A DNA stretch of 64,000 nucleotides from Bradyrhizobium stylosanthis (GTDB taxonomy: Bacteria; Pseudomonadota; Alphaproteobacteria; Rhizobiales; Xanthobacteraceae). Position 1 is the first letter of the stretch. Each line of letters opens with the position of its first letter. The stretch covers positions 2,173,334 through 2,237,333 of the forward strand of contig NZ_LVEM01000001.1 of assembly GCF_001641335.1 (NCBI RefSeq), read 5' to 3'. Shown piece after piece: positions 33,404 through 41,004 of this stretch. The position numbers and the translations under genes were made by a program. The notes under the pieces are model-generated. The model had not been told where the DNA came from, did no database searches, and saw only the letters and a list, made by a program, of their open reading frames with translations.

Positions 33404-34057
33404 ATGATGCTTTTACGCGAGAATATCTACGATCGGCTTCGATCTGATATTTTAGCTTGTCGCTTCGCTCCCGGCGATGAAATGCGTGAGCAGGACCTCG
33501 CCGAGCGCTATGAAGTGAGCCGGCAACCGGTCCGGGACGCGCTTCTGCGGCTGCAGCGCGAGCACCTCGTGACGGTGCAGCCGCGCCAGGGCTATCGGGT
33601 CACGCCGATCTCGCTCTCGGACGCCCGCGACCTCCTGCGCTTCCGCCTTGCGCTGGAGCCGGCCTGCGTCGCGGAGGCGATCGAAAGCGCGCCCGACAGC
33701 GTGCTGAAGTCGCTCGACGAGTTCCGCCGCTTCTCGGGCAACCACGAAGACTTCATCGCCTACAATCGCGGCTTCCACACCGCGCTGGCGCACGCCTCCG
33801 GCAATCGCCGCATGGCGACGGCACTGTGCGACCTGATCGGCCAGGCCGATCGTCTCGTCCGCGTCAGCATTTCCAACCTGAAGGGCCACGATCCGGCGAA
33901 GCTCGTTGCCGAGCACGTCGCCCTGATCGACGCCATGCAACAGCGCGAGACGCGAACCGCCGCGCGCATCATCAAGGCCCATATCGGGGCCACCGAAAAA
34001 CGCGTTCTGCCGGCGCTCAAGCGTAACGCCGTCATCGTGGAAGAGAGGTCGTCATGA
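33404..34057 (+). CDS. GntR family transcriptional regulator (FCD/FadR subgroup)
   Basis: A 217-residue regulator. The N-terminal winged HTH reads IYDRLRSDILACRFAPGDEM, then EQDLAERYEVSRQPVRDALLRL and LVTVQPRQGYRVTPI; the C-terminal FCD domain is all-helical with the metal/ligand positions in D-x-x-x-H (NRGFHTALAHASGNR) and a late EHVALIDAMQ. AAGGAGATC lies about 9 bases before the ATG. Its stop overlaps the aldehyde dehydrogenase start (ATGA), so it is co-transcribed with its likely targets. Ligand probably an organic acid from the pathway. Confidence 0.92.
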   Translation: MMLLRENIYDRLRSDILACRFAPGDEMREQDLAERYEVSRQPVRDALLRLQREHLVTVQPRQGYRVTPISLSDARDLLRFRLALEPACVAEAIESAPDSVLKSLDEFRRFSGNHEDFIAYNRGFHTALAHASGNRRMATALCDLIGQADRLVRVSISNLKGHDPAKLVAEHVALIDAMQQRETRTAARIIKAHIGATEKRVLPALKRNAVIVEERSS

Positions 34058-35583
34058 ACATCCCGTCAAAACCCGCGTCGATCGAGGTTGAAATCCACGG
34101 CAATTTTGTCGATGGGCGTGAAGTCGAAGCCGGCAACGGCGCGATGCTCGACGTCCGCAACCCCGCGACCGGCGACGTGATCGCCCGCATTCCCAACTCG
34201 ACCGCCGAGGACATCGACCGCGCCATGAAAAGCGCGCGCGCAGCGTTCGAGGGCAAGGCATGGGGCGGCATGGACACGCGTGCCCGCGCCCGGCTGATCA
34301 ACAAGCTTGCCGACGCGTTCGAGGCCAATCTCGACAGCCTGTACCGGCTGGAAACCCTCAACAACGGCCGCCCGGTCAACGAGACCCGCGCCCAGCTCTC
34401 CCGCCTGCCCGACTTCTTCCGCTACTTCGCCGGCGTCGCGCTGTCGCGCCGCGACTCCGTGATCCCCGTCGAAGGCGCGTATCTGAACTATACGCTCCGC
34501 ACCCCGATCGGCGTCGTCGCCAATTGCACGCCGTTCAATCACCCGCTGATGATCCTGTGCAAGTCGCTCGCCGTGGTGCTGGCGACCGGATGCGTCACCG
34601 TGGTCAAGCCGTCCGAATACACGCCGCTCACGACCTTGAAGCTCGCGCAGATCTTCAGCGAAGCGGGCCTGCCGCCCGGCGTCTTCAATATCGTGCTTGG
34701 CCTTGGCCAGAACGCCGGCAAGATGCTGGCCGAGCATGGCGACATCAACAAGCTGGTCCTGACCGGCGGCACCGAGGCCGGCCGCATCGCCGGCAGCGCC
34801 GCCGCAAAGGTGTTTGCGCATCAGACCATGGAGCTCGGCGGCAAGACGCCGGTCATGGTGTTCGACGATTTCGACATCGACCGCGCCGTCAACTATGCCG
34901 CGTTCGGGGCTTTCATCGGCGCAGGCCAGACCTGCGTCTGCGCCTCGCGCCATATCGTCCAGGCCTCGATCTACGACGAGTTCGTCGAGAAGCTGCAGGC
35001 CAAGACCCGCACGATCCGCGTCGGCGATCCCTTCGATCCCGCCACCCAGATGGGCCCCGTGATCTCGGCCAAGCAGCGCGACCGCGTTCTCAGCTATGTC
35101 GGTTATGGCCACGCCGACGGCGCGCGTCTCGTCACCGGCGGCGTTGCCGCCAAGGTGCCGGGCCACGACAACGGCTATTTCGTCGAGCCGACCGTGTTCG
35201 CCGACGTCAAATCCGACATGCGCATCTTCCAGGAGGAAGTGTTCGGCCCGTTCACCTCGGTGACGCCGTTCAAGGACGAAGCCGATGCGCTCCGCCTTGC
35301 CAACGACTCGCCGTTCGGCCTTGCCGCCGCGATCCGCACCCGCGACGTCGCCCGTGCGCATCGCGTCGCCGCCTCGGTCAAGGCGGGCATCGTCTGGATC
35401 AACGATCACCACCGGCTCGATCCGGCCTCGCCCTGGGGCGGCGTGGACGATTCCGGCATCGGGCGCGAATGCGGCACCGAGAGCTTCAACGACCATTTCA
35501 ACACCAAGAGCGTGATGGTCGCGACGCACGAGCAGCCGTTCGACTGGTACCGCGACACGGCCAACCAGAAGCGACTGAACTGA
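34054..35583 (+). CDS. NAD(P)-dependent aldehyde dehydrogenase
   Basis: A 509-residue ALDH-superfamily enzyme oxidising an aldehyde to its acid. The oxyanion Asn is in TPFNHP (N162), coenzyme K185 in VVKPSEYTP, glycine motif LTGGTEAG (about 236-243), general base E260 in MELGGKTP and catalytic C294 in GQTCVCASR. The end has NDHHRLDPASPWGGVDDSGIGRE, the ALDH dimerisation/substrate loop. Length is as expected. Translationally coupled to the GntR gene and followed by an MFS symporter and an amidase, suggesting an amide or aromatic substrate chain. Exact substrate unknown. Confidence 0.93.
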   Translation: MNIPSKPASIEVEIHGNFVDGREVEAGNGAMLDVRNPATGDVIARIPNSTAEDIDRAMKSARAAFEGKAWGGMDTRARARLINKLADAFEANLDSLYRLETLNNGRPVNETRAQLSRLPDFFRYFAGVALSRRDSVIPVEGAYLNYTLRTPIGVVANCTPFNHPLMILCKSLAVVLATGCVTVVKPSEYTPLTTLKLAQIFSEAGLPPGVFNIVLGLGQNAGKMLAEHGDINKLVLTGGTEAGRIAGSAAAKVFAHQTMELGGKTPVMVFDDFDIDRAVNYAAFGAFIGAGQTCVCASRHIVQASIYDEFVEKLQAKTRTIRVGDPFDPATQMGPVISAKQRDRVLSYVGYGHADGARLVTGGVAAKVPGHDNGYFVEPTVFADVKSDMRIFQEEVFGPFTSVTPFKDEADALRLANDSPFGLAAAIRTRDVARAHRVAASVKAGIVWINDHHRLDPASPWGGVDDSGIGRECGTESFNDHFNTKSVMVATHEQPFDWYRDTANQKRLN

Positions 35584-35659
35584 CAGAGACCAGGAGCGGC
35601 CGATCGCCCGGAGAAGGCGGGCCGCATCAACCAGAACGAACAGTCAAGGGAGAGCGTAT

Positions 35660-37027
35660 ATGTCGACATCGGTGAACGCAGGCGGCCGTCTGGATCGGCT
35701 GCCGATCGGACCATTCCACCGCCGGATCATGCTGCTGATCGGCATCGGCATGTTTTTCGACGGTTTCGACATCTACATCGCCGGGACCGTGCTCAGCGTG
35801 ACGCTGAAGACAGGCTTTTCGACCCTCCCCCAGAACGCGGCGTTCATCTCCGCGACTTTCGTCGGCATGATGCTGGGATCGTTCGGCACCGGCTTCCTCG
35901 GCGACCGCTACGGCCGCCGCTTCACCTATCAATTCAATTTGCTGCTCTTCGGCCTCGCCTCCCTCGCCGCAGCGTTCTCGCCGAACATGGCCTTCCTGAT
36001 CGCCTGCCGCTTCGTGATGGGCGTCGGCCTTGGCGCCGAGAACGTCGTCGGCTATTCCACGATGACGGAATTCGTGCCCGCGCGCACCCGCGGCAAATGG
36101 CTCGGCTTCACGACCGTCTGCGTCGTCACCGGCCTGCCCGTCGCGCTGCTGATTGCCTCCGTGCTGGTGCCGCAATTCGGCTGGCGCTCGATGTTCGTGC
36201 TCGGCGGCGTCGGCGCGCTCGTGGTGTGGTACATGCGCAAATCGCTGCCGGAATCGCCGCGTTGGCTGGAAGCGGTGGGACGCACCGCCGAAGCGGAAGC
36301 GCTGATGCAGGCCATCGAGAAGGAGGCGGCGCAAGGCCAGCCCTTGCCGGCTCCCGCGCCCGTCACCTCGGTCCCCGTCCCCGCCGATCTCGGCACGCTG
36401 TTCACCGCGCCCCTGCTGTCGCGGATGATCGTCGGCTCGGTCTGCCTGATCACGATCAACACGCTCCTTTACGGCTTCGTGACCTGGCTGCCGGTGTTCT
36501 TCGTCAAGCAGGGCCTCTCGATCGCGACCTCGTTCGGATACTCGCTGCTGATGGCGCTCGGCGCGCCGATCGGCTCGGCCATCGGTGCGTTGACCGCCGA
36601 CCGCTGGGGCCGCAAGCCGACCATCATCGGCGCCTCGCTGATCACGGTGGCACTCGGCATCGTCTATCCCATGATCTCGGATCCGATCCTGCTGCCGGCC
36701 GTTGGCTTCGCGCTGACCGTGCCGATCTACGTCCTGGTCGCGCTGCTGTTCGGCATCTACATCCCCGAACTGTTTCCGACCGAGGTCCGCCTGCGCGCCT
36801 CCGGCATCGTCAACACGCTGGGACGCGGCGCCACCATCGTCACGCCGTTCCTCGTGGTCTCGCTGTTCGAGTCGCGCGGCGTCGCCGGCGTGATGGCGCT
36901 GATGATCGGCCTCCTCGTGGTGCAGGTCATCACGGTCTGGGCGATGGGCATCGAGCCCCGGCATCGCAGTCTCGAGGAGCTGAAGGCGGAGGAAGCGGCT
37001 TCGCCGGTGCTGAAGGAAGCGTCCTGA
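35660..37027 (+). CDS. MFS metabolite:H+ symporter
   Basis: A 455-residue inner-membrane transporter with twelve helices. The first helices carry LIGIGMFFDGFDIYIAGTVL, and the A-motif is GFLGDRYGRRF (residues about 78-88), with the repeat in the second half GALTADRWGRKPTI. ARTRGKWLGFT and ESPRWL are typical of sugar-porter/aromatic-acid symporter relatives. AAGGGAG lies 8 bases before the ATG. By context it imports the substrate processed by the neighbouring aldehyde dehydrogenase, hydrolase and amidase. Confidence 0.92.
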   Translation: MSTSVNAGGRLDRLPIGPFHRRIMLLIGIGMFFDGFDIYIAGTVLSVTLKTGFSTLPQNAAFISATFVGMMLGSFGTGFLGDRYGRRFTYQFNLLLFGLASLAAAFSPNMAFLIACRFVMGVGLGAENVVGYSTMTEFVPARTRGKWLGFTTVCVVTGLPVALLIASVLVPQFGWRSMFVLGGVGALVVWYMRKSLPESPRWLEAVGRTAEAEALMQAIEKEAAQGQPLPAPAPVTSVPVPADLGTLFTAPLLSRMIVGSVCLITINTLLYGFVTWLPVFFVKQGLSIATSFGYSLLMALGAPIGSAIGALTADRWGRKPTIIGASLITVALGIVYPMISDPILLPAVGFALTVPIYVLVALLFGIYIPELFPTEVRLRASGIVNTLGRGATIVTPFLVVSLFESRGVAGVMALMIGLLVVQVITVWAMGIEPRHRSLEELKAEEAASPVLKEAS

Positions 37028-37072
37028 GTCCAGCTCTTGGCAATGTGGCGCGTTTCGTCCACCAAATGAGGT

Positions 37073-37158
37073 CGTCATGCCCGGGCTTGTCCCGGGCATC
37101 CACGTTCTCCATGCCGCACAGCAAGGCGTGGATGGCCGGGACAAGCCCGGCCATGACG
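37073..37158. repeat. Intergenic palindromic repeat (CCGGGCTTGTCCCGG type)
   Basis: An inverted repeat with ends CGTCATGCCCGGGCTTGTCC... and ...GGACAAGCCCGGCCATGACG and an inner pair CATCCACG / CGTGGATG. From general knowledge this family is frequent between Bradyrhizobium and Rhodopseudomonas genes. It lies 45 bases after the MFS stop, and could attenuate read-through into the amidase gene. Confidence 0.75.
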
Positions 37159-37288
37159 GCCTCCCCTGGATTTCAAATACGCACGCCTCCCGCCCTGACA
37201 CGCGGGCAGATCTGGTTCCCGTTGCGCCGTCTCCTCATCCCGCGCTCAACATTGCATGCTCGCCGCGCGATGCGATGCAAGGGAGCTT

Positions 37289-38776
37289 ATGATGACCGCA
37301 GACGCCGCTGACCTGAACTACGGCTCGATCGGTGCACTGCTTGGCGCCCTGCACGCCCGCAAAATCTCCGCGTCGGAATTGCTCGACCACGCCATCGCCC
37401 GCATCGAGGCGCTCGACGGTCCGATCAACGCGGTCGTCGTTCGCGATTTCGATCGCGCCAGAGACGCCGCGCGCGCGGCCGATGCCGCGCTTGGCCGCGG
37501 CGAGCGGCTGCCGCTGCTCGGCATTCCCGTCACGCTCAAGGAACCGTTCAACGTCGCAGGCTTGCCGACGACATGGGGCTTTCCGCATTTCAGGGATTTC
37601 AGGCCGGCGGAGGACGCCCTGCTCGTCTCGCGCCTGAAGGCGGCGGGCGCCATCATCATCGGCAAGACCAACATCCCGATCGGCCTCAGGGATTTCCAGA
37701 GCTACAACGAGATTTACGGCACGACGAACAACCCGTGGGATCTCGGCCGGTCGCCCGGCGGCTCCTCCGGCGGATGTGGCGCGGCGCTGGCCGCCGGCTT
37801 CAGTCCGCTGTCGATCGGCTCGGACATCGGCGGCTCGATCCGGGTGCCCGCACATTTCTGCGGCGTGTTCGGACACAAGCCGAGCCTCGGCCTCGTCCCG
37901 CTGCGCGGCTACAGCATGCCGCCCGCACTGCCCGTCCCCGGCCAGGGCGATCTCGCCGTCGTCGGGCCGATGGCGCGCACCGCCTCGGATCTCGCCTTGT
38001 CGCTCGACGTGATTGCCGGCCCCGACGAGACCCGCGACGGCGTCGGCTATCGCCTCGCGCTGCCCGCGCCACGTCATGACCAGCTCAAGAATTTCAGGAT
38101 CCTCGTGATCGACACGCATCCGCTGATGCCGACGGGGGACGCCGTGCGTTCGGCGATCGGGCGATTGGCGGAGCGGCTCGAACGTGCAGGCGCGCGGGTC
38201 GCACGTTCGAGCGCGTCGCTGCCCGATCTCGCGGACTCCGCGCGGCTCTACATGAAACTGTTGAATGGCGCGCGAAGCCCGCGCCTGACGCCGGCGGCTC
38301 TCGCCGAGGCGCAAGGCGCGGCGGCAGCACTCTCGCCCGACGACCGCAGCCTGCAGGCCGAGCGCGCCCGCGGCTGGGGCGCGCTCCATCGCGAGTGGCT
38401 CGCGTCCGATGCCGCACGCCTGCAACTGCAACAGAAGTGGTACCAGCTCTTCCGCGAGTTCGACGCGGTGATCTACCCGGCCGCCGCCGTGCCGGCCTTT
38501 CCGCAAGACCAGTCCGAGCCGTTCGACGCGCGGCAGCTCGACATCGACGGCAAATCCTACAACTACTCCGACGCCTGCTTCATCTGGGCCGACCCCGCTT
38601 CGACCTGCGGATTGCCGGCGACCGCCGTTCCGATCGAGCGCACGCCATCGGGCCTGCCGGTCGGGGTGCAGATCATCGGGCCGTATCTGGAGGACCGCAC
38701 GACGATCACGCTGGCCGGACTGATCGAGCGCGAGTTCGGCGGCTTCGTGCCGCCGCCGTCGCTGTCTGCGAGATAG
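37289..38776 (+). CDS. Amidase (amidase-signature family)
   Basis: A 495-residue amidase with the Ser-cisSer-Lys triad: K84 (VTLKEPFNVAG), S159 in SPGGSSGGCGAALAAG and S183 in GSDIGGSIRVPAHFCG. The ATG at 37289 is preceded by GGGAG; a second ATG follows at once. The C-terminal half has AAAVPAFPQDQSEPF and LPATAVPIERTPSGLPVGVQIIGPYLEDRT as in the family. It hydrolyses a carboxamide or related bond; specificity is not predictable. It probably belongs to the GntR-ALDH-MFS group despite the intervening repeat. Confidence 0.92.
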   Translation: MMTADAADLNYGSIGALLGALHARKISASELLDHAIARIEALDGPINAVVVRDFDRARDAARAADAALGRGERLPLLGIPVTLKEPFNVAGLPTTWGFPHFRDFRPAEDALLVSRLKAAGAIIIGKTNIPIGLRDFQSYNEIYGTTNNPWDLGRSPGGSSGGCGAALAAGFSPLSIGSDIGGSIRVPAHFCGVFGHKPSLGLVPLRGYSMPPALPVPGQGDLAVVGPMARTASDLALSLDVIAGPDETRDGVGYRLALPAPRHDQLKNFRILVIDTHPLMPTGDAVRSAIGRLAERLERAGARVARSSASLPDLADSARLYMKLLNGARSPRLTPAALAEAQGAAAALSPDDRSLQAERARGWGALHREWLASDAARLQLQQKWYQLFREFDAVIYPAAAVPAFPQDQSEPFDARQLDIDGKSYNYSDACFIWADPASTCGLPATAVPIERTPSGLPVGVQIIGPYLEDRTTITLAGLIEREFGGFVPPPSLSAR

Positions 38777-39382
38777 CTAGGTTCTGTCGGCCGACTGCGC
38801 TGCCACCGCCTGCACGGCGACATCAGCAACTTGCCGCAGTGCCTCGCGGTCCGCGCCTGACGATGCCATCACGCCCATGCCGACCGACACGGCCGAGACA
38901 TAGCGCGCGAGCGCTGCGGGATCGGCGCTCTCCTTGAGGTCGCCTTCGGCCTTGGCACGGACAAAGCGGTCGCGGAGCTGGTCCTCGTTCTGGGCGCGGC
39001 GAGCGGCGAGCTCGAAGGGGACGTTCTCCGAGCCGGTACCGCAGGCAATGCCGCCTTGCACGAGCAGGCAGCCAGGCGGATTGGCGGGATCGGTCTGCTT
39101 GTCGGCGATGCCCATCAGCATCCGCTCGGCGACGGCGCGGGCGGTGGGGGCCGCGATCACCTCGTCCATCCAGACGCCGCGCAGCTTGGTGTAACGGTCG
39201 AGGGCTGCCTTCAGCAGGCCTTCCTTGTTGCCGAAGCAGGCATAGAGGCTGGGCGGATTGATGCCCATGGCCTCGGTGAGCTGGGCGATGGTGGCGCCCT
39301 CATAGCCATGGCGCCAAAACACTTCCATCGCCTGGTCCAACGCCATTTCGGCGTCGAATTCGCGGGGGCGTCCCATGCCCAT
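38777..39382 (-). CDS. TetR/AcrR family repressor of the adjacent RND pump
   Basis: A 201-residue regulator. Residues 4-55 form the HTH (RPREFDAEMALDQAMEVFWRHGYEGATI, then LTEAMGINPPSLYACFGNKEGL); the C-terminal domain has PPGCLLVQGGIACG, typical of the Pfam TetR_C group seen in efflux regulators. GAGGAG lies 9 bases before the ATG at 39382. Divergent from the RND adaptor with a 200-base spacer holding a near-perfect 36-base palindrome, so it is the probable repressor of the pump. It ends tail-to-tail with the amidase gene. Confidence 0.92.
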   Translation of the reverse strand: MGMGRPREFDAEMALDQAMEVFWRHGYEGATIAQLTEAMGINPPSLYACFGNKEGLLKAALDRYTKLRGVWMDEVIAAPTARAVAERMLMGIADKQTDPANPPGCLLVQGGIACGTGSENVPFELAARRAQNEDQLRDRFVRAKAEGDLKESADPAALARYVSAVSVGMGVMASSGADREALRQVADVAVQAVAAQSADRT

Positions 39383-39500
39383 GACTTCAATCTCCTCGGA
39401 ATCGGCGCTTCGCCCCAGTCAACGCCCGATGCTATCTATTTGTTCTCGCTTTATTTTCTCTTTCGCCTTCCCATTCTTGCGGTAAGCGGCTACAATTTTC

Positions 39501-39526
39501 TTAGTGAACGGTACATAAGTATCTTG
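39501..39526. promoter_or_regulatory. Second, degenerate operator-like site for the pump repressor
   Basis: AGTGAACGGTACATAAGTATCT here resembles AGTGAACACTACAT-ATCT in the palindrome 50 bases downstream. It may be a weaker second binding site or part of the divergent promoters. The similarity is read by eye. Confidence 0.35.
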
Positions 39527-39540
39527 CGCTGCGATATCCA

Positions 39541-39576
39541 GCTCCACATCTGTAGTGAACACTACATATCTGGAGC
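39541..39576. promoter_or_regulatory. TetR operator candidate upstream of the RND adaptor
   Basis: A two-layer palindrome with one common centre at 39558/39559: the inner TGTAGTG-AA-CACTACA is perfect, and the outer GCTCCA / TGGAGC arms are also exact. It ends 6 bases before the adaptor ATG, so bound repressor would block both transcription and the promoter region. This matches the usual TetR-RND control layout. Confidence 0.65.
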
Positions 39577-39582
39577 GCGCAA

Positions 39583-40824
39583 ATGCCCCCCTCCCAAAAT
39601 ACCCCCCGCGCCGGCCGTTTCCGCCGCCTTCTCGGCGGCGCTGCCATCGTGGGCGCCCTCGCCGTAGCCGGCTCGATCGCGACCGGCCACTACTTCCATG
39701 CCGCACAGGCCACCGCGACGGCGGCCGCGGCAGAACAGGCCGTCCCCGTGACGGTCGCGCTGATCGAGCCGAAGCAGACCGTGCTGTGGGACGATTTCTC
39801 CGGCCGGCTCGAAGCCATCCAGCGCGTCGAGCTTCGCCCGCGCGTCGCAGGCGCGATCCTCTCCACCAACTTCACCGAAGGCGCGCTGGTGAAATCCGGC
39901 GACGTGCTGTTCAAGATCGATCCGGCACCTTACGCGGCGGAGGTCGACAAGGCCGCGGCCCAGCTCGAAGCTGCCAAAGCGCGCGTCGTGTTCACCCAGA
40001 GCGAACTCGAGCGCGGTGCGCAGCTCGTCGGCAACGCCGTCGTCACCCGACGCGACTATGACCAGCGCGACAATGCCAATCGCGAGGCGATCGCCAACGT
40101 GAAGGCTGCCGAAGCGACGCTCCAGACCGCCAAGCTCAACCTCGACTACACCGAGGTGCGTGCGCCCGTGGACGGACGCGTCGGCAAGATCGAGGTCACC
40201 GTCGGTAATCTCGTCGCCGCCGGCACCGCCTCCCCGGTGCTGACCTCGCTGGTCTCGGTCAATCCGATCTACGCCTCGTTCGACGCGGATGAAGAGGTCG
40301 TGCTGCACGCGCTGAACTCGATCGCGGACGGCTCCGGCAAGCGCGGCAATCTCGACCAGATCCCGGTGGAGATGGCGACCTCGGGCGGGCTCTCGGCCAA
40401 GGGCCACATCCAGCTCATCGACAACCAGGTCAACGGCCAGAGCGGCACCATCCGCGTCCGCGCCGTGTTCCGGAACGACGACGGGCGTCTGATCCCCGGC
40501 CAGTTCGCCCGCGTGCGCATGGGCCAGCCGGCGCAGCAGACGCTGGTGATGATCGACGAACGTGCGATCGGCACCGACCAGGACAAGAAGTTCGTGATGG
40601 CGGTCGGTGACGACAGCCGCGCGGTCTATCGGCCGATCACACTCGGCGGCGCGGTGGATGGCTTGCGGATCGTCACTGCGGGCCTGAAGCCCGGCGACCG
40701 CATCGTCGTCAATGGTTTGCAGCGCGTGCGACCGGGTGCCCTCCTCAAGACCGAGGTGGCGGCCATGGGCGCGCGCGGACAGCAGGCTTCCAACCACAGC
40801 AACCAGGACGTGGTGCAACGCTGA
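39583..40824 (+). CDS. RND efflux pump periplasmic adaptor (membrane fusion protein)
   Basis: A 413-residue periplasmic adaptor. One N-terminal hydrophobic segment (LLGGAAIVGALAVAGSIATG, about 16-35) anchors it; no lipoprotein Cys is present. Then VTVALIEPKQTVLWDDFSGRLEAIQRVELRPRVAGAI marks the beta-barrel/lipoyl half, a coiled hairpin spans about 120-190 (AAQLEAAKARVVFTQSELERG), and the second lipoyl half is TEVRAPVDGRVGKIEVTVGNLV. The MexE/AcrA-type C-terminus follows (VNGLQRVRPGALL). It pairs with the permease 180 bases downstream and would need an outer-membrane factor encoded elsewhere. Confidence 0.93.
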   Translation: MPPSQNTPRAGRFRRLLGGAAIVGALAVAGSIATGHYFHAAQATATAAAAEQAVPVTVALIEPKQTVLWDDFSGRLEAIQRVELRPRVAGAILSTNFTEGALVKSGDVLFKIDPAPYAAEVDKAAAQLEAAKARVVFTQSELERGAQLVGNAVVTRRDYDQRDNANREAIANVKAAEATLQTAKLNLDYTEVRAPVDGRVGKIEVTVGNLVAAGTASPVLTSLVSVNPIYASFDADEEVVLHALNSIADGSGKRGNLDQIPVEMATSGGLSAKGHIQLIDNQVNGQSGTIRVRAVFRNDDGRLIPGQFARVRMGQPAQQTLVMIDERAIGTDQDKKFVMAVGDDSRAVYRPITLGGAVDGLRIVTAGLKPGDRIVVNGLQRVRPGALLKTEVAAMGARGQQASNHSNQDVVQR

Positions 40825-40831
40825 TACCTGA

Positions 40832-40958
40832 CGTCATTCCGGAGCTCGCGAAGCGCGAACTACGGTGCGCAATTGCGCACCTGAGAATCTAGAAGTTACG
40901 AAACTCCGACCACATCACCTGCAGATTCCGGGTTCGCGCTTCGCGCCCCGGAATGACG
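40832..40958. repeat. Intergenic palindromic repeat (GCGAAGCGCGAA type)
   Basis: An inverted repeat between the adaptor and permease genes. The ends are CGTCATTCCGG and CCGGAATGACG, and the inner arms are CGCGAAGCGCGAA / TTCGCGCTTCGCG. From general knowledge this type is abundant in Bradyrhizobium. Located inside a likely two-gene operon, so it may modulate the adaptor:permease ratio. Confidence 0.7.
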
Positions 40959-41004
40959 GCGGAGCTGTGGGGAGACGACCACGATATTGCCCAGGGGCAA
41001 AGCC

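Noticed and set aside
34066..35529. A 487-codon minus-strand frame opposite the aldehyde dehydrogenase
   Set aside because: Shadow frame; the aldehyde dehydrogenase on the other strand has its full catalytic set.
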